Positions 54,632 through 64,000 of a DNA stretch of 64,000 bases are shown in pieces (positions within the stretch are counted from its first letter, which is position 1; every line of letters starts with the position of its first letter). The position numbers and the translations under genes are program-made. This DNA is from Streptomyces sp. NBC_00878 (GTDB lineage Bacteria; Actinomycetota; Actinomycetes; Streptomycetales; Streptomycetaceae), in the NCBI RefSeq assembly GCF_026341515.1, contig NZ_JAPEOK010000001.1, forward strand, positions 8,184,001-8,248,000, read 5' to 3'. The notes under the pieces were generated by a model. That model saw only the letters and a list, made by a program, of their open reading frames with translations, did no database searches and was not told the DNA's origin.

Positions 54632-57600
54632 TCATTCCACGACCCGCCAGCTGATCTCGATGGTCGCGTCGGGCTCGGACTCCGCCAACGCGGCCAGTTC
54701 CGCCCGGAGTTCGGTGAGCACCCGGGAGGCGGTGGTCCGTCCGCTGCCGGAGCGGCGCGGGCGGGCCGGGCCGCCGGGACTGGGGATGGGGTGCGTGGTG
54801 GGGACGGGCGGATGGCTGCTGTCGGTGCTCAGGCGCACCGCCTCGGGAGTGGTGAGCGGCCCGGCCGCCGCCTCGGTCTCCGGAGCGGGCCTCGGCCGGG
54901 CAGGCGCGGCAGCCGCCTGGCTGCGCTCGATGACCGCCACGATGGAGCGCCGGGCGTCCTGCAACGCGTCCTTGAGGTTCAGCGTGCGCTGGTCGGCGCG
55001 AGCCGCTCCCCGCAACGCCTCAAGGACGGCCTCGCCCTGGGGCCCGTAGCTGGGAGCCAGCTTCAGCATGTCCCAGGCGGCCGTCACCAGAGACTTGGCG
55101 ACGGCGTCCGCCTGCTTGATCGACGCGCCGTAGCGGCCGGCGGGCACCTCCCGCAGATCGAAGGCGGCGAAGGTGGTGATGATCTGCTTGGCCGCCGCGG
55201 TGCCGCCCGCCGCGCCCCGGTCGAGGCCGAGCAGTTCGTCGAGCAGGTCGCGCGAGCGCCGGGCCAGCGCGAGCCTGCCGGACTCGTCGGCCCCGTCCAG
55301 ACCGAGCAGCGCGGAGTGCTTCTCCAACTGCGCGACCAGGTCGGCCGCGTGCGGTTGGAAGGCACGCGCCTGACTGGTGATCTGCCGCGCGAACTGGCTG
55401 ACCATCGGGCCGCGGCGCAGCTTCGGCGGCTGCTCGCCGAAGATGTCCCAGTACCGCCGTCCGGCTTCCTCCCAGGCCGGCACGTCCGGCAGCGGCTGCG
55501 AACGCAGCGCGTCCTGCGGCTTGATCGCCGAGAGTTCGGGCGCCGGGTCGAGCAGCGCGCCGCCCCGCACCCAGACCCGGTCGTCCATCTCGGCGTACGC
55601 GGCGACGATCAGGTGGGCGAGGAGCGGTTCGAGCCCCATCGGCTCGGGCCGGTCCAGCCATTCCGTGAGCCGGCCGACACTCAGGTCGCCGGGTCCGCCG
55701 TCGGTGCGGATCTGGAGGGCGAAGTGGTCCACCCAGCGGGTGGAGGGCCGGAAGTACGCCTCGGTCTGCCGGCCTAGTCCGAGCGGTGCCGCGATCCGGC
55801 GCATCACCGCCCGCTCCTTGCCGTCGACCTCGGTCTGCCGGTCACCGGACTCCACCGCGGCCTTGAAGTTCTTGAAGACGGTCCGTACGTCGCCGGGCCT
55901 CACCGCGGTCCCGTTGCCCTCCGGGTCCAGGTCCGGGTGGGCGGGGAACTGGTGGGCGAGCAGCTTGCCCGCCACATGCCGGACCCCGTCGCGCAGCGAC
56001 TGACCAATGGACACACGGAGGTCGGGGACGTCGGGCAGTGGGTCGAAGTGCTCGGTGAAGGACACGTCGACGTCGCCGGGCTTCTTGTCCGCCAGCCCGT
56101 ACGCCTGCTTGAAGGCGGCCTGCACCGCCTTGGTGAGGGCGCTGCGCTGCCCTTCGAGGAGTTGCTTGGCCCGCGCGCGGTTGTCGGCGTTGAGGTGCTG
56201 GGCGTACACGGTGTCGAAGCGCCGCTCGTCGGCGAGCGCGTAGTAGATGACGACGAGCCGTTGGAAGTCCTGGAAGCGGGCCGCCGACAGGTGGGTGGGG
56301 ATCCATCCCACGGTCCGGGGCCGGGCGCCGGGCAGCTCGCGCAGGGTCTGCATACGGTTGGCGTCGTCGCGGGGCCCGTACGTGCCCTCGTCGTACGGCA
56401 GGTCGATGACGACCCGCCACAAGCCTTCCTGACTGGGGGAGAACTCGTGGTCGGGCAGGCTGTCCCGGTCGGCGATGTTGCCGAAGACGACTTCCACCGT
56501 CCGGTTCGAGCCGCGCCAGACGAGGTTCAGCTCGTCGGCGACCAGACGTTCCTGCAGTTCGAGTCCCAGCTCCTCGGCCAGCAACCGCTTGGCGAGGTTG
56601 CGGCGGTTGGAGTGGTTGTTGTTGACGTCGGCGTTGGCGAGGACCGAGTCCACGTCCACCCCGGCCAGTTCGAGCCGTACGCCCGGCCTGGTGCCGGTGC
56701 CGGTCTCCTTGATCTCGGGGAAGCGCGCCGCCCACTCGCCGACCTTCGCCTTGATGACGCCGACCTCGGCGCCGGGGATCGGGGAGACGACCGAGCCGTG
56801 GTTGAGCGCGCCGAGCCGCTGGATCGTCAGGTCCCGCAGCGAGGGAACGCTCGGGGCGAGCGCGGACAGCAGCAGGGTGCACATCAGCCGGTTGTCGCCG
56901 ACGAAGCCCTTGCACCGGTTGGCGAGTTGCTGGTCGGTGACGGTCTCCCGCCGGTGCCGGTAGCGCTCGACGTCCTCCTCGGTGACCTCGTACGTCGCCA
57001 GGAGGTGCGGTCGCAGCTTGGTGCGGTACAGCTTGTCCGCGGCCTGGAACTCCACCTTCAGGCTGTCCACGAACGGCCTGTCGCCGCCGTCCGCGATGAC
57101 GGGATAGAGGTCGCCGAGCGGGATCAGCTGGTCCAGCGTCGCCTCGTCGCGATGGTCGGCGAGCAACTGGCCCATCAGCTTCAGACCGGTACGGGAGCGC
57201 TGCAGCGCGGACGAGATGTGGACGAGGGTGTCCATGAAGGCGGGCGAGAAGGGGTACGTCAGCCGGAACGACGCCTCGTCCGCGCCGGTCGTCCCCTCGT
57301 CCGAGCCGAGCAGTACGTCCCAGACCCTCGGCCCGACCCGCTTGATCCTGGTGAACGCCGCCTCCAGCTGAGCGGCGGCCTCCTCGTTCTTCGGTGAGAG
57401 GAGACGGGCATGCGCGATCTGTGGAAGATTCCGGTCCTCCAGCGTGATCTTGTCGAAGCGTCCGGAGGCCAGGTTCAGACTGTCCTGGATCGCGGTCTCG
57501 GCCGCGCCTGAGGTCTCCTCGCCGACCAGTTCGCGTAGATCTCGCTGGCGGGCGATGAACGACACGATGGGAATGGCCCGCCGTGAGTCGGCGCCCTCCA

Positions 57601-58576
57601 CGAAGTTGGTGATCTTGTCGGCTTCGCGGGAGACGAACCGCTGGTCGTGGATGCGGTTGGCGAGCCACAGGATCAGCTCGTCCATGAAGAGGATGAGCCC
57701 GTCGTAGCGGAGCGACTTCGCGTGCTCGGCGATCACGGCGAGGCCGGCGTCCAGTGAGATGAACCCGTGTTCGTCCTCGGCGGCGTTCTTGGCGAAGCCC
57801 GGGAACCAGGTCGCGGCGGCATCGTGCACGAGTTTGGCACGCAACTCGGCAGGAGCGCTCGGGTTGACCAGGTCCAGGTTGACCTCGCCGCCGTCGAGTT
57901 CCTCGGCGGCGAGCGCGGTGTCGAGGAGCGCAGAGGTCCACTCGAACTCGTCGCCCCAGTCGTCGTCCTCGTCGACGACGACACCCGCCCCGCCCGCGGA
58001 ACCGGCTCCGCCGAGCCCCTCGATGAACTTCTCGTCGCCCATACGGACCCGGTGCGACCGGATGTCCTCGAAGAGCGAGTCCGTCCGGTACACCTGCGGG
58101 GTCGGCGCCTCGGGGTGGAGCTTCCTGACGTGACTGACGTATCCGCCGAGGACTCGCTGCTCCAGGGACTTCGCACCGAGCATGTGGTACGGCACGAGCA
58201 GGAACCGCTTGTGCTCGGTGTTCAGCCACTCGTGCTTGCCCAGCACCGGATCGAAGTCGGTACGCGCGCGTGCCGCCTGGTCACCCCTGAGCAGAGCATG
58301 CAGTACGGCCATGAAGTGCGACTTACCGGAACCGAACGAGCCGTGCAGATAGGCGGCCTTCGATGTGTGCCCGTCGAGGGCGGCCTTGATGAGCCCGAGG
58401 GCGTCGTCGAAGTTCTCCAGCAACCGCTCGGTGACGACGTAGTCCTTGAGCGCGCGGGCCGCACCCTCCTCGGAGACCGCCTCGGCGAGCTTCAGGACGA
58501 AGTCGGAGGTCGAGATGGATGTCTTGATGTCGATGACATCGCGGAGGAGGGGGGCCGTGGCGGCGGTCGGGGCCAT
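54632..58576 (-). CDS. pglY: BREX type 2 P-loop ATPase PglY
   Basis: The 1314-residue product is the large ATPase of BREX type 2. Walker A is [11 protein letters not shown] (about 78-88), Walker B is [18 protein letters not shown] (about 280-297) and a sensor-like region is [21 protein letters not shown] long helical middle and a Pro/Ala linker near the end follow. PglY is needed for phage resistance in S. coelicolor. I start at ATG 58576 ([15 protein letters not shown]) by recalled family N-terminus; an in-frame ATG at 58612 adds 12 charged residues. It is upstream of and cotranscribed with pglZ. Confidence 0.93.
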   Translation of the reverse strand: MAPTAATAPLLRDVIDIKTSISTSDFVLKLAEAVSEEGAARALKDYVVTERLLENFDDALGLIKAALDGHTSKAAYLHGSFGSGKSHFMAVLHALLRGDQAARARTDFDPVLGKHEWLNTEHKRFLLVPYHMLGAKSLEQRVLGGYVSHVRKLHPEAPTPQVYRTDSLFEDIRSHRVRMGDEKFIEGLGGAGSAGGAGVVVDEDDDWGDEFEWTSALLDTALAAEELDGGEVNLDLVNPSAPAELRAKLVHDAAATWFPGFAKNAAEDEHGFISLDAGLAVIAEHAKSLRYDGLILFMDELILWLANRIHDQRFVSREADKITNFVEGADSRRAIPIVSFIARQRDLRELVGEETSGAAETAIQDSLNLASGRFDKITLEDRNLPQIAHARLLSPKNEEAAAQLEAAFTRIKRVGPRVWDVLLGSDEGTTGADEASFRLTYPFSPAFMDTLVHISSALQRSRTGLKLMGQLLADHRDEATLDQLIPLGDLYPVIADGGDRPFVDSLKVEFQAADKLYRTKLRPHLLATYEVTEEDVERYRHRRETVTDQQLANRCKGFVGDNRLMCTLLLSALAPSVPSLRDLTIQRLGALNHGSVVSPIPGAEVGVIKAKVGEWAARFPEIKETGTGTRPGVRLELAGVDVDSVLANADVNNNHSNRRNLAKRLLAEELGLELQERLVADELNLVWRGSNRTVEVVFGNIADRDSLPDHEFSPSQEGLWRVVIDLPYDEGTYGPRDDANRMQTLRELPGARPRTVGWIPTHLSAARFQDFQRLVVIYYALADERRFDTVYAQHLNADNRARAKQLLEGQRSALTKAVQAAFKQAYGLADKKPGDVDVSFTEHFDPLPDVPDLRVSIGQSLRDGVRHVAGKLLAHQFPAHPDLDPEGNGTAVRPGDVRTVFKNFKAAVESGDRQTEVDGKERAVMRRIAAPLGLGRQTEAYFRPSTRWVDHFALQIRTDGGPGDLSVGRLTEWLDRPEPMGLEPLLAHLIVAAYAEMDDRVWVRGGALLDPAPELSAIKPQDALRSQPLPDVPAWEEAGRRYWDIFGEQPPKLRRGPMVSQFARQITSQARAFQPHAADLVAQLEKHSALLGLDGADESGRLALARRSRDLLDELLGLDRGAAGGTAAAKQIITTFAAFDLREVPAGRYGASIKQADAVAKSLVTAAWDMLKLAPSYGPQGEAVLEALRGAARADQRTLNLKDALQDARRSIVAVIERSQAAAAPARPRPAPETEAAAGPLTTPEAVRLSTDSSHPPVPTTHPIPSPGGPARPRRSGSGRTTASRVLTELRAELAALAESEPDATIEISWRVVE

Positions 58577-58697
58577 CTCTGTCTCGCGTCTCCTGATTTC
58601 CGTGTCCTGCATGCATCTGCGTCCACCGGGCAGCGCGGTGCGTCCCCCGTCGACCAGGACCGCGCGTGACGCTCCCGCCCACGCCGTCCCGGGAATG

Positions 58698-58729
58698 CCG
58701 TCCGCGACTGTTCACACGGTTGCGGACGG
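58698..58729 (-). terminator. Hairpin between the DUF234 ATPase gene and pglY
   Basis: An 8-bp stem (CCGTCCGC with GCGGACGG) with a 16-base loop lies between the two same-strand genes. It may end the cargo transcript before pglY. It has no T run. Confidence 0.45.
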
Positions 58730-58770
58730 TTCTCGATCGTATCGGGTGCAAATGACATGGGGGAGGGAGC

Positions 58771-60216
58771 TCAAGCGCCGGAACCCCAGGCCTCCATGAG
58801 CTGCTCGGGCCCGTACGTCGCCGAGAGCCCGTCCACCGTGAACCCGGACCGGGACACGGCGATCAACGGAGTGTCCTCGTCCGCCCCGGGGACGGCGAGA
58901 GCGTCGCGGGCGAGCGCGGCCAGTGCGCGGCGGTCGAAGGAGCCGTTCTCGTGCCACTTGATCGAGCCGACGAAACCGATGTCACGGGCGGGCGCCCGAT
59001 CGGCCCCCACCAGATCTACCTCGGGATTGTTCGTACGAGGCCACCAGCCGCCCACCTCCCGCACCTCGGGCCACGTCTCGTCGGGGAGCAGCCGGGCCAG
59101 CGACTCCCGCACCACGGGTTCGATCGCCCGCCCGCGCCAGGAGGTCCAGCCGCGCTCGACCGCCTCGGCCACCAGGCGCCCCCGCCCGCGCTCGACCTCG
59201 GAGATTCCCCGTTCCAGGAAGGCGAGCCAGAAGCGGAGGTAGGGGTCTGCGACGCGGTATCGGCGGTCCCGGTCTCCGGGTCGGACGGACAACGGGGTGT
59301 CGACGGCGACGAGCCGCTTGTCGGTGAGGGTACGCAGCGCAGGGTTGAGCGAACCGGGCGGGAGCGGCCGGTCGGCGGACCCGGCCTTCGCGGCGATGGT
59401 CCCGAAGGTCCGCTCACCACTCCCGATCACGGAGAGCACATGTCTGGCCTGGAGGGCGGTGGGGAACTCGGCGGCCAGTACACGCTCGCCGGAGACGAGC
59501 AGCGGGGAGGTGGGGTCGTCGAGAGCTCGGGCCAGGAAGTCACCGCGGCTCTCCCCGTCCCGCCACTCCTGACAGATGAGGGGCAGACCGCCGGTGATCA
59601 GGTGGGCATCGAAGGCGTCCGCCGCAGGCAGTCCGGTCATTGCCATGACCTCGTACGGCGAGAGGGCCGACAGCACCATCTCGACCCCTCGTTGGTGGAA
59701 GGGGCGGCCGTAGGCGGAGAGCTGCTCCATCATGGCGAGGTCGCTGCCGATCAGCACGAGCAGCACGGGCTTGCGGCTCAGCACGCGGTCCCACACGGTC
59801 TGCAGGGTGCCTTCCAGAACCGGGTCGCCTTCGAGCATCCAGGGCAGCTCGTCCAGCACGACGATGCTGGGGGAGTCGTCCGGGAGGACCGCGGCGAGCT
59901 GGCGCAGGGCGGTGTCCCAGTCGGCGACGGTGGTGACGCCTGCCAGGAGAGCCGTCTCGGGCAGCGAGGAGTGGCGGACCTCGCCGAGGAACCGGGCGCG
60001 TTCCCGCTGCGCGTCCTCGCCCCGGGTGGCCTGATGCACGACGTACGGAACGCCTGCGCGTTCACAGAAGAGGTCGACGAGGCGAGACTTCCCGACCCGG
60101 CGTCGGCCGCGGAGCAGCAGTGCTCTGCCGCGCTGATCGCCTCGGCCGTCCCGGATCCAGGCCAGGTGCCGGTCGAGTGCGGCCAGCTCGGACTTGCGGC
60201 CTACGAAGCCTGTCAT
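58771..60216 (-). CDS. ATP-binding protein with DUF234-type nuclease-fold C-terminus
   Basis: The 481-residue product starts MTGFVGRKSELAALDRHL, the opening of archaeal-type STAND-like ATPases. Walker A is GRRRVGKSRLVDLF (37-50) and Walker B is SIVVLDELPWMLEG (about 117-130). Then comes a winged helix (about 285-325) and a DUF234-like domain (about 340-470). In that domain NPEVDLVGAD and IGFVGSIKWHENG provide a D...(x)IK arrangement, reminiscent of PD-(D/E)xK nucleases. Function is unproven. It sits between pglX and pglY on the BREX strand and may be cargo or a helper of the locus. Confidence 0.8.
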   Translation of the reverse strand: MTGFVGRKSELAALDRHLAWIRDGRGDQRGRALLLRGRRRVGKSRLVDLFCERAGVPYVVHQATRGEDAQRERARFLGEVRHSSLPETALLAGVTTVADWDTALRQLAAVLPDDSPSIVVLDELPWMLEGDPVLEGTLQTVWDRVLSRKPVLLVLIGSDLAMMEQLSAYGRPFHQRGVEMVLSALSPYEVMAMTGLPAADAFDAHLITGGLPLICQEWRDGESRGDFLARALDDPTSPLLVSGERVLAAEFPTALQARHVLSVIGSGERTFGTIAAKAGSADRPLPPGSLNPALRTLTDKRLVAVDTPLSVRPGDRDRRYRVADPYLRFWLAFLERGISEVERGRGRLVAEAVERGWTSWRGRAIEPVVRESLARLLPDETWPEVREVGGWWPRTNNPEVDLVGADRAPARDIGFVGSIKWHENGSFDRRALAALARDALAVPGADEDTPLIAVSRSGFTVDGLSATYGPEQLMEAWGSGA

Positions 60217-60357
60217 GGGGCACCTCGGGTGGTACTCGTGCTGAACATACTCAAGTGAACCATAGTATGGAGAATGCGAGTAACTGGCCTGTCGCTTTAC
60301 GTGGTCATGCGTGGGTGTGCTGAGAGGGTGGGGGTGCCCCTGAGGGGGCGGTCCGGC

Positions 60358-60561
60358 TCAGCTCAGGTGTGCGATGAAGGTGTGCCAGGCGTCGTGGCTG
60401 AAGACGATTGTGGGGCCGGTGGGACGCTTGCTGTCGCGGACGGGGAGGTGGGCGGGGAGGTTGGTGGCCGCCTCGACGCAGTTGCCTTGACCGCCGCTGT
60501 AGCTGCTGGCGCGCCATGCCGCTCCCGTGAGAACGGGGGGTATGTGAGAGCTGGGGCTCAT
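60358..60561 (-). CDS. DUF397 small protein
   Basis: The 67-residue product has the DUF397 pattern WRASSYSGGQGNCVEAATNL, VRDSKRPTGPTIVFSHDAWH and a C-terminal FIAHL. In Streptomyces these proteins pair with an XRE-DUF5753 regulator, and some pairs behave as toxin-antitoxin-like or developmental regulators (BldB/AbaA-type). Its ATG overlaps the regulator stop (ATGA), confirming the pair. About 140 bases of unassigned sequence with the only visibly AT-rich patch of this segment follow, upstream of the DUF234 ATPase gene. Confidence 0.88.
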   Translation of the reverse strand: MSPSSHIPPVLTGAAWRASSYSGGQGNCVEAATNLPAHLPVRDSKRPTGPTIVFSHDAWHTFIAHLS

Positions 60562-61430
60562 GCTCGGTACTCCTTGGCGATGCGGCGGATCATGGCGAGT
60601 GATTCCGTCGGTGGCAGTGCCGTGGTGCGTGCGTCGTCGAAGAGCCCTCGGTAGTAAGCGACTTCCGGCTCACGCTCCATCCAGATGTTTCCGGTTGGGG
60701 TCTCCGTCAGCACGAGGTCGAGCGACGTCACCTGGGGAAAGCTCAGTAGCAGGTACGGGCCGAACATACCCGAGTGCGCGCCGCGCGAGAACGGCAATAC
60801 CTGGACGGTGATGTTGGGCCGCTCAGCCATCCCGGCCAGGTGCTCCAGTTGTGCGTGCATCACCGAAGGGCCGCCAACGTGCTGCCTGAGAACGCCTTCT
60901 GCCAGCACTGCCCAGAGTTCCATCGGCTCGTCACCCATGAGGCGCTGCTGCCTCGCGAGTCGCACCTGAACGAACTGGTCGATCTCCTCGGCTGTCTGCC
61001 AGGCGCGCGAAGCGACCGTCACCGCGCGGCCGTACTCCGCAGTCTGGAGAAGTCCGGGAATCAGCTGCACCTCGTATGTCCGGACGCTGTCGCAGATGGC
61101 CTCCAACTCGATCTGGTCCCGATACGAGTCCCCAAGTACTGAGCCGTACTGATGCCACCATCCTTCGCGGCGCCGCCGGTTGGCCCGCAGGGCCATGGCG
61201 CTGAGGCGGTCGCGTGTCTCCGGATCCTTCACCCGGTAGGCGTGCATGAGTGCTGCCAGATCAGGTGTGCGGACGGGTACGTGCCCGTTCTCCAATCGGC
61301 TGATCTTCCCCTTGGTGCAGTCGAGGGCCTCGGCGGCTTCCGCCATGGACACACCTGCCGCCTCGCGGAACCTGCGGAGTTCATCGCCGAGTTGGCGTCC
61401 GAGCACGGTGGATGGTTTGACAGTAGGCAT
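60558..61430 (-). CDS. XRE-family regulator with DUF5753
   Basis: The 290-residue product has an N-terminal helix-turn-helix (about 8-65; AGVSMAEAAEALDCTKGKIS is the DNA-reading part) and a DUF5753 domain (about 100-285; YEVQLIPGLLQTAEYGRAV, MHAQLEHLAGMAERPNITVQ, GPYLLLSF). It pairs with the DUF397 gene immediately downstream. I use ATG 61430 (MPTVKPSTV); an in-frame ATG two codons upstream is possible. The 187-base gap to the divergent ATP-binding protein gene should hold both promoters and the operator; GCAACTGCC occurs near both ends of it. Confidence 0.9.
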   Translation of the reverse strand: MPTVKPSTVLGRQLGDELRRFREAAGVSMAEAAEALDCTKGKISRLENGHVPVRTPDLAALMHAYRVKDPETRDRLSAMALRANRRRREGWWHQYGSVLGDSYRDQIELEAICDSVRTYEVQLIPGLLQTAEYGRAVTVASRAWQTAEEIDQFVQVRLARQQRLMGDEPMELWAVLAEGVLRQHVGGPSVMHAQLEHLAGMAERPNITVQVLPFSRGAHSGMFGPYLLLSFPQVTSLDLVLTETPTGNIWMEREPEVAYYRGLFDDARTTALPPTESLAMIRRIAKEYRA

Positions 61431-61617
61431 GTGCAACTGCCTACCAGAGGTTCGACCTGCAGGGCTCGGCGATTACCTAAAAGAGTGAATCAAGCGCCAT
61501 AGTGCCGTGCAAAATTGCGCCGATTCATATTGTTGCGGAACGCTGCGCATGGCGGCTCAGCAACTGCCGCCATGTCACGAGGACTTGATCAGCTGCAATC
61601 GACCCTCAGGAGCCGCC

Positions 61618-62280
61618 ATGGCAGAGCGTTTCGGCCCTCACGAAGTCACGTTCAGACTGTCCCGTTGTCGCCGGAGCGTTCCCAGAACGCGGGCGGTGGC
61701 GCATGCCGTGCTCGGGGAATGGGGCGTCGGGCAAGACGTCCTGGACGCCGCGGAGTTGGTGCTGTCGGAGCTGGTGACCAACGCGCTGCGCGTGCCGGTG
61801 CCGAGTGACCGACAGGTGGGCGTACGGATCACACGCTCGCTGGAGGAAGGGCTGCTGCGGGTGGAGGTCAGCGACGCGGGCGCGGGCAAGCCTGAAGTGC
61901 GGACGCCCGGTGAGGAAGAGACCGGTGGGCGCGGGCTGTTGCTCGTGGATGCGCTGGCTCACCGGTGGGGTGTCGAGGAGCGCGAGGGTGGGATCGGGAA
62001 GACCGTCTGGGTTGAACTGAAGGCGACGGACATCGTGGCCGAGCCCGTCGCGAGGGAGGTCGCCGCGGTGATGGTTCGGCAGGGCCAGTCCGTGCGGGCG
62101 TGGGGCGAGTGGCGGGCAGTCCGCAGTGTCCGCAGCGAGCAGTTCGCGGCGGGTGGGCCCGCCATCGTGCTGGGGCTGGACGAGGGCCCGGCGCTACGGG
62201 TTCACGCGGCCGAGCCGTTGACTGTACGAGACGGCGGCGCGCCCTCCGCGCGAGCAGGCGGGGAGGGCGCGCCGGGGTGA
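61618..62280 (+). CDS. Anti-sigma-factor-like ATP-binding protein (HATPase_c)
   Basis: The 220-residue product has a GHKL ATPase core: N-box LVLSELVTNALRV (about 47-59), G1 EVSDAGAGKPE and G2 GGRGLLLVDALAHRWGV. This is the Streptomyces group of stand-alone RsbW/SpoIIAB-like kinases that accompanies XRE-DUF397 pairs. It may switch a sigma factor or the DUF397 partner. ATG 61618 has CAGGAGCCGCC upstream; the frame to 61507 lacks similarity. Its stop directly abuts the convergent pglX stop with no intergenic space. Confidence 0.88.
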   Translation: MAERFGPHEVTFRLSRCRRSVPRTRAVAHAVLGEWGVGQDVLDAAELVLSELVTNALRVPVPSDRQVGVRITRSLEEGLLRVEVSDAGAGKPEVRTPGEEETGGRGLLLVDALAHRWGVEEREGGIGKTVWVELKATDIVAEPVAREVAAVMVRQGQSVRAWGEWRAVRSVRSEQFAAGGPAIVLGLDEGPALRVHAAEPLTVRDGGAPSARAGGEGAPG

Positions 62281-64000
62281 TCAGCCGTTCGCCGGGCGCC
62301 GGCCTCGACGGGCCGCCGGAGCGGGACGCCAGGCGCGCAAGTCGTCGTCACTCAGGCCGTGTTCGCCCTGCTTGGTCGCGCGGTACCCCGCGAAGAAGGC
62401 GGCGGGGGAGCCGCCGTACAGCGGATCGAACTCGTCGTGCCACTGGGTGAGCCAGGGTTGGAGTTCGAGGAGGCCTGCGAGAAGCGGAGTGATCTCCTCG
62501 GTGGAGAGGCCGTCGTCGTTGGTGAAGTACGTACTGAGGGCCTGGGCCTGCTCCCGGTGGTCCCAGCCCGCCCAGCCGAACAGGTCTGGGGTGCCGGAGA
62601 TGGCACCGGTCGCGTAGGAGATGAACCGCTCCTTCGGTACGTCCAGTTTGCCGCGGGCGCGCCAGTAGGAGGGCTTGAGGAAGTCGGCCGAGGTGTACTT
62701 CGGGGGTACGGGGATCGAGTCCCGGATCTTGCGCTTGGCGGGCTCGTCCGGGGCGGCGTCCTCCTGTCGCTGGAGGTCCCAGACGTGTTCCCAGTCGGCG
62801 CGCTTCTTGAGGCCGGAGGGCTTGTAGCGGAGGGTGGGGAGGAAGGGCACGTGCTCGTTGGTGAGGAGGTCCTCGACGACGGTTGCGAGTTCCTTGCGGG
62901 GCTCGTACAACTCGGCGACGGAGACGAAGTCCTCATCGAGGGAGAGCTCGGCGGTGAGCTGGTGGCGGGTGAGCAGGGTCGGCTGTCCGTCCTGGAACCA
63001 GAGGTCACGGTTCTCGATCCGGTCGAGCAGCCAGGAGCGCAGGGCCTTGTCCTGCAGGCTGTCCCAACCCTCAGTTGCCCAGCGGCGCTTGTACTCGGGA
63101 CGCTCGATCATGCCGATGGCACGGGATGACTCGATGGCGTCGATGCGCTTTTGGACGGTGGCCTTGTAGGTGTCCGACCAGTGGTCGGGGAGGGTGGTAG
63201 TGGGGGTGGATCCGTGCCGCTTGAACCACTCGTTGGACGCCTCACCCTTCTTGACTCTGCGGGCGAGCACGATTTCGAAGGCTCGCTCACCGAGGGCGAG
63301 TTCGGGGACGTCGGACTCGGGAGCCTGGAGGTCTTCGAGGTGCAGGTTGTAGAGGGAGTAGACCTGCCAGTCCAGTTCCTCTTGGAGAGCGATCATTTGC
63401 GCTCGGGTGGAGTGCCACTTGGCGCAGGCCTCGCGAAGGGACTTGACGGTGGGTGTGGGGGCGGAGGGGGCAGTTAGGGTGGAAGGGGTAATGGAGACAA
63501 GTTCCTGGGCGAATTTGTCGAGTGCGGTCACAATGGATGTGGGTGTGACAGCGGGTACGGGGAACTCCTGGAGCTTGGTGCCCGTGAATTCAAAGAAGTT
63601 CTCCCATGCGAAACGACCCGTCCCCCGCTCCCCTCCTCGATTTCCTTTATCGTGACTCACTTGTTTAAGCCAGAAACAGGAGGTGGAGCTGTTGAGTAGT
63701 CCGAGTAGCTGAAGGTACTCTTCCTCGGTTGCGTTTTCGCGCAACTTGATTACTGGAGCGGAACGGTTGAACACCTTTCCGCCTCTATTCAATACAAAGT
63801 GATTGTGTGAGGCTACAAAGGCAAAGGAAATGCCAAGCGGGTTGGAGAATCGTTCCGGATGCCAGCGGCTCCACTCGAACCAGGTAAGGCCGATCTCTGC
63901 GTGTGTTCCCCCTGGCTCTCGACGATCTTTAAGGACGGCGTACGTCTGCCTTAGGTGAGGGTATGTATCTACAGTTAGCGCCGCCTTCAAATCGGCGTCA
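62281..64000 (-). CDS. pglX: BREX type 2 adenine-specific methyltransferase PglX, C-terminal part
   Basis: The frame is open to the right edge, so about 572 C-terminal residues of a protein usually near 1200 residues are seen. It begins within the target-recognition region (YAVLKDRREPGGTHAEIGLT, LLGLLNSSTSCFWLKQVSHD) and ends with the PglX-specific tail (FISYATGAISGTPDLFGWAG, HDEFDPLYGGSPAAFFAGYR). The catalytic NPPY region lies beyond the window. PglX methylates host adenine to mark self DNA in BREX. The TTG 63990 start in the same frame is internal, not real. Bases 63590-64000 are much less GC rich than the rest, which suggests a divergent recognition segment. Confidence 0.93.
   Translation of the reverse strand, partial: DADLKAALTVDTYPHLRQTYAVLKDRREPGGTHAEIGLTWFEWSRWHPERFSNPLGISFAFVASHNHFVLNRGGKVFNRSAPVIKLRENATEEEYLQLLGLLNSSTSCFWLKQVSHDKGNRGGERGTGRFAWENFFEFTGTKLQEFPVPAVTPTSIVTALDKFAQELVSITPSTLTAPSAPTPTVKSLREACAKWHSTRAQMIALQEELDWQVYSLYNLHLEDLQAPESDVPELALGERAFEIVLARRVKKGEASNEWFKRHGSTPTTTLPDHWSDTYKATVQKRIDAIESSRAIGMIERPEYKRRWATEGWDSLQDKALRSWLLDRIENRDLWFQDGQPTLLTRHQLTAELSLDEDFVSVAELYEPRKELATVVEDLLTNEHVPFLPTLRYKPSGLKKRADWEHVWDLQRQEDAAPDEPAKRKIRDSIPVPPKYTSADFLKPSYWRARGKLDVPKERFISYATGAISGTPDLFGWAGWDHREQAQALSTYFTNDDGLSTEEITPLLAGLLELQPWLTQWHDEFDPLYGGSPAAFFAGYRATKQGEHGLSDDDLRAWRPAPAARRGRRPANG

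Overview
The window is high-GC actinobacterial DNA, almost certainly from a Streptomyces chromosome. The evidence is GC-rich third codon positions, many GTG starts, strong G/C-rich hairpins between operons, paired XRE-DUF5753/DUF397 genes with an ATP-binding partner, and a polA - rpsA - coaE neighbourhood that I recall as core Streptomyces gene order. No rRNA, integrase, transposase or CRISPR array was found.

Left part (1-43900) is mostly core genome. It opens with the 5' end of a helix-turn-helix plus LAGLIDADG-like gene and a tRNA with a CAA anticodon but a short variable loop. A PdtaR-like ANTAR antiterminator follows, then a complete branched-chain amino acid ABC importer (livJ-livH-livM-livG-livF, minus strand). 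Next come a small lipoprotein pair, a PaaI-like thioesterase, a YdeP-like molybdopterin oxidoreductase, polA, a beta-lactamase-fold serine hydrolase, a DUF4184 membrane protein, a secreted lytic transglycosylase, hrpB with an upstream methyltransferase, rpsA, a Tat-exported amine oxidase, a PAC2 protein, coaE and a TPR protein. A catabolic-looking module lies at 35200-38800: a 2Fe-2S ferredoxin and a GntR/FCD regulator diverge from an NCS1 permease and an Asp/Glu-racemase-family enzyme, with a perfect TTTGGTATACCAAA palindrome between them. Exported L-asparaginase, a peptidoglycan recognition protein and a small P-loop kinase close this part.

Right part (44000-64000) is an anti-phage island. 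The minus strand carries a BREX type 2 (Pgl) locus in the order pglX (3' part, running off the window), pglY, pglZ, brxD, brxHI; pglW would lie beyond base 64000. Two cargo segments interrupt it. Between pglX and pglY are an ATP-binding protein, an XRE regulator with its DUF397 partner, and a DUF234-type ATPase. Between pglZ and brxD, on the opposite strand, is a translationally coupled pair: a GmrSD-like DUF262 protein and a CBS-domain protein ending in a HEPN-type R-x4-H motif. This nested pair is my best candidate for a little-described defence module. At the left edge of the island are a protein with an RHIM-like, amyloid-signalling-like C-terminus, a decayed nucleotidyltransferase pseudogene and a 44-residue acidic micro-ORF.

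A second theme is repeats. Tandem repeats with units of 6 to about 21 bp occur in many intergenic regions and in several gene ends. A dispersed intergenic repeat family occurs at least four times, once in frame inside hrpB.
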